In this document: positions 23,001-35,809 of the stretch, one piece after another
Layout: the number at the start of each line of letters is the position of its first letter
Numbering within the stretch: position 1 is the stretch's first letter
Source of the DNA: Dromaius novaehollandiae
Taxonomy: Eukaryota > Chordata > Aves > Casuariiformes > Dromaiidae
Assembly (NCBI RefSeq): GCF_036370855.1
Contig: NC_088102.1
Coordinates: forward strand, 70,565,601-70,629,600
DNA: 64,000 nt
Reading direction: 5' to 3'
Notes under the pieces: generated by a model
Told to the model about the DNA's origin: nothing
The model's database searches: none
The model's input: the letters and a program-made list of their open reading frames with translations, nothing else
Position numbers and translations under genes: made by a program

Positions 23001-26000
23001 GGGCGTAACCCAGGCGCGCTGGGAGTTTTCCTTTCATCTCCGCGCGGCTGCCGCGGTGCCGGGCGCTGGGAGAGCGGACGGGGCGCGGGGTTCGGAGAGG
23101 GGTGGTGGACACCCCCTCGCTCGCTCCGGGGGCACCGTCTGAGCTCCGGGGCATGCTGGGAGGCAACGCGGGGGCCGGCGGGGCTCGCTGGGCGCGAGCC
23201 GCAGGGAGAGCGAGGCTTGGGGACGTCACCAGCTCGGCGTTTGTGTCGGCAGGTGCCCGGGGCTCAGCCTGTACGTCTCCCCAGTCATTCCCATCTACAA
23301 TGCCGTTGTCTTCCTCTTCGTGCTGGCCAACTTCAGCATGGCCACCTTCATGGACCCCGGCATATTCCCACGAGGTGAGTCTTGCTCAGCTGGCGAGGCG
23401 TCTAGGGCAGAGCTAGCTCCTTCCGTTGCATGAAGAGCACGGACCCTAGCGTGGCCTGATCCCGAAGGGCTTGGGGACAACCCGCCTTGCCCTGCCCCGC
23501 TGGGGTCGGACTCTGACACACGCTACGGGAAAGGTTGGTTGGACCAGCATCCAGCCTTTTGGATCAGGTGGCAAAAATAGCGTAAACCCTGGTGTCCCGT
23601 AAGGCTACCTAGGGCTCAGGTGGGTGTTGTGGTGGGGAACAGCGCCTGGGAGAATCCCCCCTCATCCGCCTGTAGTCAGCGGTCCCTGGCTTGTCCCCGT
23701 GCCCGGTATGTGCCTGGGATGGTGGCAGAGGAGAGCGTCGCTGGCGATCTCCAGCTCAGGAGGGCAGGGGGCTGGTTGGCATTTGGTGTCACCTTCCCCC
23801 GCGCCCTGACGCGTTGCTGGCGCTTCCCCCGGCAGCCGAGGAGGATGAGGACAAGGAGGACGACTTCCGAGCTCCGCTTTACAAGACGGTGGAGATCAAG
23901 GGCATCCAGGTGCGCATGAAATGGTGCGCGACCTGCCGCTTCTACCGGCCGCCGCGCTGCTCCCACTGCAGCGTCTGCGACAACTGCGTGGAGGTGAGGA
24001 ACCGCCGCGGGCCGGGTCTCCGCTCACCCCCGAGGCTGCGTGAAGCTTAACCGCTAGCCGCGACGTAGGTAGCGCAGGGAGGGAAGAAGCCGCCGCGGCC
24101 AAGCCCCTCACTGTGTCTTCTCCCCCCCGACAGGAGTTTGATCATCACTGCCCCTGGGTGAACAACTGCATCGGGCGACGCAACTACCGTTACTTCTTCC
24201 TCTTCCTGCTGTCGCTCACCACGCACATCATGGGCGTCTTTGGCTTCGGCCTGCTCTACGTCCTCTACCAGGTGGAGGAGCTCTCCGGAGTCCGCATGGC
24301 AGTCACGTATCCTCTCGTGCTCGGCGGGGCTGCGGGAGGGGGTCCGAAGCGGGGAGGAGATTGGCGGGACTGGGGATGGCGCGCTGCGGAGCAGAGCTGC
24401 GGCCTTTCCTTAGCTGCCCGCTGGCAGCATGGCTGTGATGTGCGTGGCCGGCTTGTTCTTCATTCCCGTCGCTGGCCTTACGGGTTTCCACGTGGTGCTT
24501 GTGGCGAGGGGCCGCACTACCAACGAACAGGTACGTGTGCTGGGGCCACGTGGGGCTGCTTAGCCCGTGTTTGGCGCGGGCCTTCCTCCGTCTTCAGCGC
24601 TTGCAGGAGCACACCTGGATCCGGTGTCTGGTTTGGGGCTTCCCGGTACAGGACACCTGGAAAGACTGGATGGAGTCCTGCGAAGCCTCCTGAGATGGTT
24701 GGGGGCTGAAGCGCTGCTGGGGAGAGGCCGAGAGCCGAGTTTGCGCAGCCTGGAGAAGAGAATGCAGAGGGGGATCTTGCCACCGCCATCCTCTATGGGG
24801 CGGGTGGTTGTAGAGAAGATGGAGCCGGGCTCTTCTCAGAAGTGGCAGGAGCAATAGGCACAATTTGTAAACGAGAGAACTTGCTATTAGACATTAGGAA
24901 GATCTTTTTCCCTTCAGGAGTAGCCAAAGAGTCTCCATCCTTGGAGATGCTCATTACTCAGCTGGACAAAGCTGAGCTACCTGGTCTGACCGGCCTTGCT
25001 TTGGGTGGGAGCTTGGCCCAGAGGCTTCTCAAGGTCCCTTCCACCCCCCCAACCGTGCGACATTCCCCCTCCCCTAGGTGACGGGCAAGTTCCGCGGTGG
25101 CGTCAACCCCTTCACCAACGGCTGCTGCAAGAACGTCAGCCGGGTCCTCTGCAGCTCCCCGGCCCCCAGGTAAGCAGAGGCCCCGTAACCTCCGGGCAGA
25201 GCCTCGCGCCGGGCTCCAGGCCTTGACGTTCCTCCCTGCCCTCTCCCCGGCTTTCCCTAGGTACCTTGGGCGCCCGAAGGCCGAGCAGACGGTGCTGGTG
25301 AGACCTCCCTTCTTGCGGCCCGAGGTGTCAGATGGCCAGATTGCCGTCAAGATCGTGGACAATGGTATCCAGACCGAGCTGAAGAGGACAAAGGTGAGGA
25401 AGGTGGGGATCGGCGCTCCCCCCGTGGAGCCCGGGGGCGCGAGCCTGCACCCGTGAGTAAAGAACCGAGTGAGCCTTGTGGTGCTCCCCGTCCCCCCCTC
25501 CGTGTCGTCCCGCTCTGTGTGTCCCCGGGCGGACGGAAGCCGTGTCCCCGCCGTGCGGCGGTGACCGCGTGAGGCTCTGCACCCTCCGTCGCCCTTCCCC
25601 GTCCCGTCCTCCCCGCCTCGCAGCGTTGTTTGGAGGTCCCCCGGCCTCAGCACTTCCCGGCGCCTGCGACACGCGCCGCCTTCCAGCGCCCAGTAGGTCG
25701 GACGGCCCCGGAGGCAGCGAGAAGCCACGTAACGCCACGGCCCGCCGAGGGGAGGGCCGAGGCAGCGGCGGCCCGCGCCTCTCCCCGCTGATCCTCCCTC
25801 TGCGCTTTGTCTCTGCAGTCCAAAGGAAGCCTGGAGGTGACGGAGAGCCAGTCCGCTGACGCCGAACCGCCACCCCCACCTAAGCCAGACCTCAGCCGCT
25901 ACACGGGCCTGAGGACACACTTAACCCTGGCCACCACCGAGGGTAAGGAGGGCACGCAGGGTCCCGGGCAGCCGCTGGGAGGGAGCCCAGGGCTGTGCCA

Positions 26001-28383
26001 GGCAGACAGGAGCCAGGGCCGTCGGCCGAGCGGGCTGCCGGGCAGACCCGAAGCACATCAGCGCCGCTGCGTCACGGGGCAGGACGTGCCTGCGTCTCTG
26101 GGCTGGCCCTGCGCTTGGAGGAGGCCGTGGGATGCTTGCAGCAGCCTCTGCTCCGCCGGAGAGGAGTAGGAGGCCGAGCCGAGACCGGCTGCGCTCCTCG
26201 GTCGCTTCTCAGCGGCGCGGGGCTTGTCTGGAGTCACCGTGAGCTGCGGTGGCCTGCGACGGGCAGGCTCGCGGGCTGTCGTGCCATAGGCCCTCTCAGA
26301 GCACGGCCCGAGCGAAGGAGGCGGAGGAAGGGGAGGCCTGGCTTGGTGGCAGCGAGCGCATTTCTCGAAGCCCACGCGACTTGCTTTCCCCGCTTCCCCG
26401 GGCGCCGGCAAAATGGTGCTCGGAGATGTCTCCGCGGGATGCGAAGGGCAGAGCTCGGAAGCGGCCGCTCCCCGCAGTAGGTCGGGGAGGCCTGCGGCTC
26501 TCCGCGTCCCTGGGGCTCGGCACGGCCTGGCCCTGGCTCCCTGGAGGACGCCTGCGACGTTTGCGTCGGCGAGACGGACCGGCCGGCCCGTCCGTGGGCT
26601 GCCAGGGCAGGCCGCTGCCCGGCTCTTCCTCTGACACCTCTGTGCGGTGCAGAGGGGTCAGGACCTGTGGGGGGGGGGGAGGAGAAATGGGCCCACACAG
26701 GGACGGAGAAGTGCTCGCCTGAAACACGCTGCCGTGGGGACACGTTTCCTCCCGCCGCTGCCATCCCGCCCCGTTTCATCCGTCCCCGGTGCGCCTCTCC
26801 TCGAGCCCAGCCCTCCGCCCCCGTGCTGTGTGTGCACCCCCAGGCTCGGAGCCGGTTCTTGTGGGGGGCGGCACCGCGGAGCCTCACGCCCTCGGCGGCA
26901 CCGGGGGCCACGTGTGTGAGTGTCTCTTTTCCCCCCTCCCGCCTGCAGACAGCAGCTTGCTAGGCAAGGACAGCCCTCCGACTCCCACCATGTACAAGTA
27001 CCGCCCCGGCTACAGCAGCAGCAGCAGCTCGGCCGCCTTGCCTCACTCCACCAGCGCCAAGGTACCGCTGCGCCGGGGGGCTGGACCCACGCGGGGGGCT
27101 GGACCCACGCGGGGGGTGGGCTGGGCTCTGCGCCGCGTCGGGGGGTGCTGCTCGGGGCGTTTGGGGGGGCACCGAGAGCGTGGCGGGGCGCCTGCGTTCC
27201 CGCGAGTGACGGTGTCGCCTGCCTGCCCTCAGCTGAGCCGCGTGAACAGCCTGAAGGAGCCCAACTCCATCTGCGAGAGCAGCCGCAAGCCCAGCTACCG
27301 CTCGGAGCCGAGCCTGGAGCCCGAGAGCTTCCGCTCGCCCACCTTCGGCAAGAGCTTTCACTTCGACCCGCTGTCCAGCGGCTCCCGCTCCTCCAGCCTC
27401 AAATCGGCGCAGGGCACGGGCTTCGAGATGGGCCACCTGCAGTCCATCCGCTCCGAGGGCACCACCTCCACCTCCTACAAGAGCCTGGTGAACCAGACGC
27501 GCAACGGGAGCCTGTCGTACGACAGCCTGCTCACGCCCTCCGACAGCCCCGACTTTGAGTCGGTGCAGGCCGGCCCGGAGCCCGAGGCGCCCGTGGGTTA
27601 CACCTCGCCCTTCCTCTCGGCCCGCATCGCCCAGCAGCGAGAGACCGACCTGCACGGCCGCTTCGCCGGCGCCGTCTCCCCCAAGCACGCGCCGCCCCGC
27701 GAGCCCTCGCCCGTGCGCTATGACAATCTCTCCCGCCACATCGTGGCCTCCATCCAGGAGCGGGAGAAGCTGCTGCAGCAGCCGCCCGCCCCGGGCTCGC
27801 CGGGCCGGGAGGACGACGCGGGGCTGGCGGACTCGGGCATCCAGTCGACGCCGGGCTCCAGCAACGCCCCCCGCACCAGCTCCTCCTCGGACGATTCGAA
27901 GCGCTCGCCCCTGGGCAAGAACCCGCTCACCCGCCCGGCCCCCCCCCGCTTCGGCAAGCCCGAGCCCCCCCACGCGCTGCGGGCGCGCTCCCTGGGCTCC
28001 CCCGAGCAGCCCGCCGCCCCCCACCTGGGCAAATCCGTGTCTTACAGCAGCCAAAAACCAGCGTCTCAGGCCGGCGTCCCCGAGACGGAGGAGGTGGCCT
28101 TGCAGCCCTTGCTGGCACCAAAGTAAGTACCGCCGCGAGGGCCGAGCCGCGAGGGCGCCCGCGCTCGCCGGCCGCCTCCGCGCCCTTCCTCACGCCCCCG
28201 TGTGCTTCCTTTGCCAGGGACGAGGTGCAGCTGCGAACGGCCTACAGCAAGTCCAACGGGCAGCCCAAGAGCCTGGGCCCGGCCGCCCCCAGCCCGGGGC
28301 CGGTGCCCCTGAGCAGCCCGACCCGCGGAGGAGTCAAGAAGGTCTCCGGCGTGGGGGGGACCACGTACGAGATCTCCGTATGA
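17068..28383 (+). CDS. ZDHHC5: ZDHHC5, DHHC palmitoyltransferase
   Basis: Eleven coding exons: 17068-17171, 23253-23374, 23836-23993, 24134-24306, 24428-24530, 25078-25169, 25261-25393, 25819-25942, 26949-27061, 27233-28122, 28218-28383; 725 aa (human 715). The start [14 protein letters not shown] matches human [14 protein letters not shown]. Hydrophobic segments near residues 15-35, 42-65, 148-170 and 190-212 flank the cysteine-rich domain. The DHHC motif is at 131-134 with catalytic Cys134, and Cys236, Cys237 and Cys245 of the palmitoylated region are kept. The long tail is Ser/Pro-rich and ends in the PDZ ligand EISV. It S-palmitoylates membrane proteins at the plasma membrane and endosomes. 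Intron 4 (24307-24427) looks U12-type; intron 5 holds a CR1 fragment ending 33 bp before exon 6. Two very large 5' introns contrast with otherwise short ones. Confidence 0.97.
17172..23252 (+). other. ZDHHC5 intron between the first two coding exons
   Basis: About 6.1 kb. No exon, RNA gene or clear transposon recognised. GC-rich, with long but unsupported open frames. Around 22677-22840 there are two similar segments (attacggcgctggcgcc and attacgctggcgcc) and two GGATTA/GATTAG-type homeobox core sites, so a regulatory element is possible. Confidence 0.45.
24604..25044 (+). mobile_element. CR1 LINE 3' fragment, sense orientation
   Basis: A ~440-bp stretch follows the avian CR1 3' end block by block: gagcacacctgga, ggggcttcccggtaca, cagcctggagaagagaa, gaagatggagccgggctctt, gacattaggaagatctttt, gagtctccatccttggag, and a terminal caaggtcccttcca. 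It lacks the 5' part, as usual for CR1, and is diverged. It sits in ZDHHC5 intron 5 (24531-25077), in the same orientation as the gene. Its last pyrimidine-rich bases run into the acceptor of the next exon. LINE fragment, not functional. Confidence 0.88.
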
Positions 28384-29785
28384 GGGGGCAGAGCCGCTCT
28401 CCCCGCTCGCCGCCTCCCCGGCTGCCACCCGAAGGGCCCCGGCGGGCGCCGGAGGGGGAGTTTCGCAGCCGGGCCCCCCCCGGCTCCCGCATGCATGGAC
28501 GCTTTTTCGACTCCGACCGACCTGGGGAGGGGGGTAAAAAAGGGGGAGGCGGGCAAGGGGGGACAGGCCACAAGCCCCGGAGCTTTTTCTTTCGACGCCC
28601 TTCCCTGGGACTTGGGGGCTGCGACACACACCCGAGCCGGGGGGGCCGCTCGTCCTCCGCCCCACCGAGAGACTGCAGCCTCGCGGCGGCCCCCCCGGCG
28701 AGGCGGGGACGCGGCCTCGCGTCCTGGCGCCGTCTCGCCCGGGCCAGCCACTCGTGGGCCTTGTGCAATCAATCGCTCGCCTAGCGTGGTAGGAACGGAT
28801 TGTTTTTAAACCAGAATACTTTTTTTTATTATTATTGTTACGGATTCTATTTTTTTTCTCTTTCTGAGTTACCAGGTGTGTGTATATATAAATATCTATA
28901 TATATAAATATAAATATTAAAAAAAAAAAAAAGAAGAAATTATATATCTTACCCAGGGAGAGGAGGAAACTACCCGTTCCCCCTTCTCCTCCTGGGCCCC
29001 AGGTTGAAGAAGGGACGCGGGGCCGGGGCGGACGCCTCGAGCTGTGGCTCGGCACTGGGTGTCGCATCCCCCGGCGCCCGAGGAGGGGGCGAGGGGAGGG
29101 ACGCGGGAGGGCAGGCCCTAGCGCGGGGGGCTGCGAGGGGCCCCAGGGCCAAGCGCTGTTCGAGGCCGAGGTGCTTTTCGCCAAGGGCTCTCCTCCCTGC
29201 TTTTCTTTCCGTTTTAAGCCTCCAGGGCTTGGGTTCCTCTCCCAGGGCAGCTCTGGCCTGCGGAGGAAGAAGGGGCAAGTGCTGAGGGGCTGCTCCTGCC
29301 CCGCGTTGCCTCTCCGAAGCAAAGGCCGGGCTGGCGCGGAGGCTGGGGGCCCTGCACAGAAACACTCTCCAGCCTTTCCCCACTCATGATTTTAGCTGTT
29401 CTTTTTTTAAAAAATGTTTCCCCAGGGGTCTTTTTGGTTGTTTTCTTTCCGATGGATCCGTTACGGTTGTCTCGCTGTCAGGCGGTTGTTTTTAATTTCC
29501 GTTAGGGAAAGAGGAAGGCTAGAGGGGCAGATCCCCCTAAAGCAATATTTTCTCATCACATGCCAAAAAAATGCAGCCGAGGAGCCCAGTGCTTCCCCCT
29601 CACATATGACCCCCCCTCCCCGTGCAGCCCAAGCCGTGCAGGTCCAGTGAAACTTCAGGCACTACTTGACTCTTTCTCTATGGCAATATGTCTCCTGTGG
29701 CCTCTGCCGAGCCATGCCATTGGTTTTTTTTTTTATTATTAGCCATTTTAAAATGAGGAATAAAAGGATATTTAATGAGCCATCC
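28384..29785 (+). other. ZDHHC5 3' UTR
   Basis: About 1.4 kb of non-coding sequence between the stop codon and the AATAAA signal at 29759-29764. GC-rich first third, then an AU-rich block at about 28800-28950 (a run of T, tatataaatatc repeats and a 13-base A run), then mixed sequence. AU-rich blocks in 3' UTRs often affect mRNA stability, but no specific element is proved here. Confidence 0.75.
29759..29764 (+). terminator. ZDHHC5 poly(A) signal
   Basis: AATAAA followed within 50 bp by a tgtgctttgttt GU-rich downstream element near 29800. It converges on MED19, whose signal lies 650 bp further on the other strand. Confidence 0.75.
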
Positions 29786-29789
29786 CAGC

Positions 29790-30400
29790 AGGCATGCGTG
29801 TGCTTTGTTTAGCGTCCAGGGATGGAGGGATCCCCCCCTGCCACGGGCGCCCGTCTTCCAGGGGCTCCCCTTTCCCTCCCACCTCGCAAGGGGGAGCGAG
29901 AACGGGGCTGCAGCCCAGTGCCTCCGAGCCAGGCCATAGGGATTATCCCGATTTGGGGACGGGCCCGTGCCCTGCCGAGGGCGCTGGAGGTCAGTGTTTG
30001 GTCAAGGGGCCGAGTTGGGCTTCTCCGGGGGAAGCGGCGCTCGGGACGGAGGCGTGCAGGAGCCGGAGGCGCGGGCACCGAAGGGATGCCGTGGCGTCGC
30101 TCCTCGGCCACCGTTACAGCCCGCGGTGCTTCCTGCATCGCAACGCAGAGCCGGGGTCGCTCCCATCCTCACCGAAGAGCCCCTCAGCCACGAGAAGGGG
30201 CAGCGTAAACAGGGAGAGCGGCGGGGGTCTCTGCCCAGCTGAGCAGCCACAGCCAAGGTAGGACCCTGCTTCCCTGCACTTCCCGGTCGGATCCTGCCCC
30301 GGGCTTCCCATTTTCCCCCCTACCTGCTCCAGCAGGCAGCACCTACCTGCCACGAGGGCTGACGGTGACAGCAGCCACAGCCACCAGCCCCTCCTCAGAG
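29790..30400. other. ZDHHC5-MED19 intergenic spacer
   Basis: About 600 bp between two convergent 3' ends. No gene, RNA or repeat recognised; only short composition-driven open frames. Confidence 0.5.
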
Positions 30401-30407
30401 CAGAGAC

Positions 30408-30413
30408 TTTAAT
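30408..30413 (-). terminator. MED19 poly(A) signal (ATTAAA)
   Basis: TTTAAT on + reads ATTAAA on the minus strand, 262 bp beyond the MED19 stop. A 12-base A run on + (T run on -) follows at about 30425 and lies inside the 3' UTR. Confidence 0.55.
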
Positions 30414-30674
30414 TAAAAGGTGAATAAAAAAAAAAAGGGAGGCCCTGATACACCGAGTTGTTTTGGTATAAAAGGTCACAGGCAGCAACCCCAGCCCAGG
30501 TCCAGCGGAGGCCGTGTCCCCCGGCCCCAGCTCGCTGCACGAAGCACGTGTGAGTGCATGGGGACGTCCTCTCCGCCGGGGGACAGGCCGGGAGTGCCCC
30601 CACCGAGCCCTGCAGGAGGGCTGAGTCCGGCTGGGGCCGTTCCTGGCGGCCGGGAGATGCACGGAGCGGAGGCC

Positions 30675-32102
30675 TCACCGCAGGCTGCTGCTGCTGCTGG
30701 CCTGGGAGCTGCCCACGCCTGGGTGCTCGGGGCTGTGCCGGTTCTGGGAAGGAGGGACAGAGACACACGCGTCCCCGTGAGCCCCAGCAGAGCCCGCTGC
30801 CCCCAGCGCCCTCCCCAGTGCCGCTCAGCCCCCTCCAACCGACGGCAGCAGTGCTCCCCGGGGAAGGGCCTGCTGCTCCCCGAGGGCGAAAGCCTGGCTC
30901 TCCCCACCTACCTTCTTTTTCTTCTTCTCTTTCTTCTTCCTCTTCCGCTCGGGATCCTCCTCTTTTTTCTTCTTTTTCTTCTTGTGGTCCGAGTCCGAGG
31001 GGGTTTCTGGAGAAAGAGAGAGGGCCGGGTGAGCGGGGCGCCCGGGCCGGCAGGGAGAGGGGGAGGCCACGGCAAGGAGACGCGCTGCTCACCCGGGGGG
31101 ACGGGATCCTGCGTGCGGCTCTGCTTGTGCTTGTGCTTGTTCTTCTTCTTGGGCGGCTGGATGTGCATGAGGCGGCACTGCTCCGGCAGCTGCCGAGAGA
31201 GAGAGCACCAGGGCGTCAGGCCGCGCCGGGCGTCCCCCCGCCGCCGCCACCCCGCGCGCCGTGCCCCGCCGCCCGCCGCGGGCTCACCGGGCCGGCGTGC
31301 AGGCGGAAGCCCGTCAGCATGGTGCCGGTGAGGGGGGTGAAGGAGCTGCCGCAGATGGGGGGCTTCTCGATGAGGGAGCGCAGGCTGCTGTTGTCGTGGG
31401 AGCCCGGCAGGTCGATCATGCCCGGCAGGTCGGGCAGGAAGTTGCTGAGCTTCTCCTTCACCTTCTTGCCGCAGAACTTGTTGTAGGCGTGCTCCAGGTT
31501 GTAGTGCGTGATGAGGTTGGTGCTGCCCGTCAGCTCCGTGGTGCCTGCGGGGCCGACGGGGAGCTGACCGGGGCCCACCAGGCCTGGCCCGCTGCCTCCC
31601 ACCCAGGTTGGCGGGAGCGCAAAGGACTATGGGATACCTCCGCGAGGCCCCGCTGCCCCTGTTGGCTCTGCGGCCACGCAGCCCCGCCCCTCCCCTTGCA
31701 CCCCATTGGCCGGCCGGGCTGTCGGTTCGCGCCTGGCCGCCCCCCCCCGACCTTCTTTTCTTATTGGTCGAGCGCGCTGTCAGTTATCCCCGCCCACCCC
31801 CGGAAGCCCGGCGACGCTTCTGCCCCGCCGATTGGCGGAGCGCCCCGCCTATCGCGGGCGGCGCCCGCCCCCGCGCGCTGATTGGCGGCGCCCCGCCCCG
31901 TACCTGGCAGCTCCCGCAGCAGGTAGAAGGGGCCGGCGGCGGCCGCCTTGCGGGCCGCGTCCTCGCCGGGCGGCGGCGCGGCGGCGGCGGGGGGCGGCCC
32001 CACGCCGGGGCCCGCCGCCTTGGCCGGCCCGAAGCCCAGCGCGGCGGCGGCGGCGGCCGGCGGCGGCTCAGCCCCGCCGAAGAGCGCCGAGAAATTCTCC
32101 AT
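30675..32102 (-). CDS. MED19: MED19, Mediator head-module subunit
   Basis: Five exons on the minus strand: 31904-32102, 31288-31544, 31093-31189, 30912-31006 and 30675-30743; 717 bases, 238 aa (human 244). The start MENFSALFGG matches human MENFTALFGA. Next comes an Ala/Pro-rich low-complexity segment (about residues 10-60), then the conserved core with LTGSTNLITHYNLE, FCGKKVKEKLSNFLPD, PGSHDNSSLRSLIEKPP and GTMLTGFRLHAGP. A very basic tail follows (PPKKKNKHKHKQS, a 7-Lys run, RKRKKKEKKKKK), then a Ser-rich end SSQASSSSSLR. MED19 links Mediator to RNA polymerase II and to activators such as REST. The gene is head to head with TMX2, 298 bp between start codons, the same arrangement as in mammals. 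Its first intron contains four CCAAT-type ATTGG boxes within 180 bp. Confidence 0.97.
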
Positions 32103-32400
32103 GCTCCCAGCGTGCCCCGCGCCGGGGGCGGGCTGCCCGGCCGCCCCGCCCTATGGAGGGAGAGCCGCGCCCCAAGCGCTCGGCTCGGATTGCTTGAACG
32201 ATGCCTACGCCCCACCCCCTTCCCCCGTTGCTACGTGCGGCGCGGGCCCGCTCTTCTGATTGGCCGCCGTCCCCGCGTTTTGCGGCTTGATGCCGGAAAC
32301 GCTCGGTGAGCGGCGCGGAGCCCCGCCCCCCGCTGACAAGCAGGCGGCCGGCCCAATCGGAGCGGGGCGGCCGTACGGTGGCCGGCAGAGCGGAGGGAAG
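32103..32400. promoter_or_regulatory. MED19/TMX2 bidirectional promoter
   Basis: A 298-bp CpG-rich region between the two start codons. It contains a CCAAT box (gattggcc near 32259), a reverse CCAAT (ccaatcgg near 32353), an ETS-like ccggaaac near 32292, and a YY1-like aagatggcggt overlapping the TMX2 ATG at about 32399-32409. No TATA box. Such a layout is typical of shared housekeeping promoters. Confidence 0.7.
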
Positions 32401-34219
<1,819 letters not shown>

Positions 34220-34386
34220 AAGCCGCCCCCACACCATCGCCATCCCCCCGTGCCGGAGGAGGGGGGCGCCGCGGCCGCCGGGGCCCGGTACAAGCAGCCC
34301 CGGGAGCTGCTCCCCGGCGGTGGCGGAGGGGGGAGGAGCCCGGGCCCGGGCCAGAGCTGCCCGCGCCGTTGCCGCTCGCGGCTGTC

Positions 34387-34392
34387 AATAAA
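34387..34392 (+). terminator. TMX2 poly(A) signal
   Basis: AATAAA 168 bp after the TMX2 stop. The SELENOH promoter begins almost at once downstream. Confidence 0.8.
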
Positions 34393-34410
34393 GGGCCGCA
34401 GCGCCGCGCC

Positions 34411-35153
34411 GTGTCCGTGTGCTCCGGGGCGGGGCGGGCACCCGCGAGGGGGCGGGCCGGCTGCGGGGTCACGTGGGCGGGGGGGCGTGACCCCCGCGCT
34501 GCGTCCGTGTGCTCCCGAGGGCGGGCTGGCTGCGGGGTCACGTGGGTGGTGGGCGTGGCCCCCCGCCGTGATTGGCGGGAGCTTCTGAGCTCGCTACATA
34601 ACAGCGGGAAGGGGGGGGGGGCGGGCGGAACCATTCTAGCCCCTCGGAGGGGGGGTGGGTTACTGCGCCTTCCAGCCCACCGGCGGGTGCCCCGCGGGCG
34701 CTGTACCGGGAAAGCGGCGGGGGTATCCGGCCGCAGGGCGGGGGGGCGGGGGGGGCTGCAGCGTCCTGCTGACGTCGCCTAGGGTGATGGGTTCCGGGGC
34801 GCCGCTGTGGCCTCCCCCCTCCCCCCGCGCTGGTGGTTCAGCCCGCAGCGCTTCCCCGCGCGCGGCCACGTGCTCGGCGCGGCGCAGCAGGTAGCGGCGG
34901 CTCCGCGGCTCCCCGGGGTAGCGGCGCCCCCCACTCTTCCCCCCCCCCCCCGCACGGCGGGACCCCTCCCGAGGTGCCCCTGGGGCTCCGGGGGGCTCCC
35001 CAGCCCTTCCCTGGGGGGTCCCGGGCCTGCCCCCCGCCCCCCCTCCCCACCCCCCTTAGCGGGGCCTCCCCGTAGCGGAGCCCGGGACCCCCTTCCCCGT
35101 CCCTGGGCTCCCCCCTCCCCGGTCCCGGCGCTCAGCCGCCCGCCTCTCCCCAG
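34411..35153 (+). promoter_or_regulatory. SELENOH promoter and 5' UTR with duplicated E-box module
   Basis: An imperfect tandem duplication: gtccgtgtgctcc followed by ggctgcggggtcacgtggg occurs at about 34411-34478 and again at 34503-34546. Each copy carries a GTCACGTG E-box (CACGTG at 34470-34475 and 34539-34544); a third CACGTG lies at 34867-34872. CCAAT (gattggcgg, about 34570) and CRE-like tgacgtcg (about 34770) elements are also present. CACGTG E-boxes bind USF, MYC/MAX or TFE-type factors. A possible donor near 34891 (cag|gtagcg) and the acceptor at 35152-35153 suggest a 5' UTR intron ending one base before the ATG. Confidence 0.55.
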
Positions 35154-35154
35154 G

Positions 35155-35714
35155 ATGGCGCCCCGAGGGAAGAAGCGCGGCGCCCAGAAGCCGGCGGAGA
35201 CCGAGGCCGAGCCCGGGGGCGAGGCGGATGCGCCGCAGAAGCGGGCCCGGGGCAGCCCCGAGGGCAGCGGCCCCCGCGTGGTCATCGAGCACTGGTGAGG
35301 GCCCGCCTGCACCGGGCAGGCCTGGGGGTGTGTGTGCCCACATTCCCCCCCTCCGTGACCCCCCCGTCTCTCCCCCAGCAAGAGCTGACGCGTGTTCGGG
35401 CGCAACGCGGCGGCGGTGAGCGAGGCCCTGCGCGGGGCCGTGGCCCACCTGGCCGTGGAGATCAACCCGGCGCCGCCGCGCAGGAACAGCTTCGAGGTGG
35501 CCCTGGTGAAGGAGGACGGCAGCAGTGAGTGGCGGCGGGGTGGGGGGGGGGGGCGCGGGGCAAGGCGGGGGGGCTCCCGGCGGCGCTGACCCCGGCCCCC
35601 TTGTCGCCCGCAGCCGTGGAGCTGTGGAGCGGCATCCGCAAGGGGCCGCCCCGCAAGCTCAAGTTCCCCGAGCCCGCCGCCGTCGTGGAGGCCCTCAAGA
35701 GCAGCCTGGCCTAG
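35155..35714 (+). CDS. SELENOH: SELENOH, nuclear selenoprotein H (UGA decoded as selenocysteine)
   Basis: Three coding exons: 35155-35294, 35379-35524 and 35614-35714; 387 bases, 128 aa with an in-frame TGA at 35386-35388. The redox motif is C47-K48-S49-U50, a CxxU in a thioredoxin-like fold; human has CTSU. Around it the family motifs VVIEHC, RVFGRN, SFEVALVK and KGPPRKLKFPEP are intact. The N-terminus is basic (RGKKRG, QKRARG), consistent with nuclear/nucleolar location and DNA binding. A plausible SECIS element lies in the 3' UTR (separate entry), so the TGA is not a premature stop. SELENOH acts in redox and genome-stability responses. Automatic annotation could truncate it at the UGA. Confidence 0.96.
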
Positions 35715-35809
35715 GGGCACCTCCGGGAGCCCCCCGGCGGGGCACGGCCCCCGGGGGGTGCCCCCCTGCCCGCCCGCAGCCAGCCCAGGACTCGGGACCC
35801 CGCGGGACC

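Noticed and set aside
35386-35388. In-frame TGA in SELENOH as a disabling stop
   Set aside because: It sits in the CxxU position of an intact selenoprotein H with a SECIS downstream, so it encodes selenocysteine.
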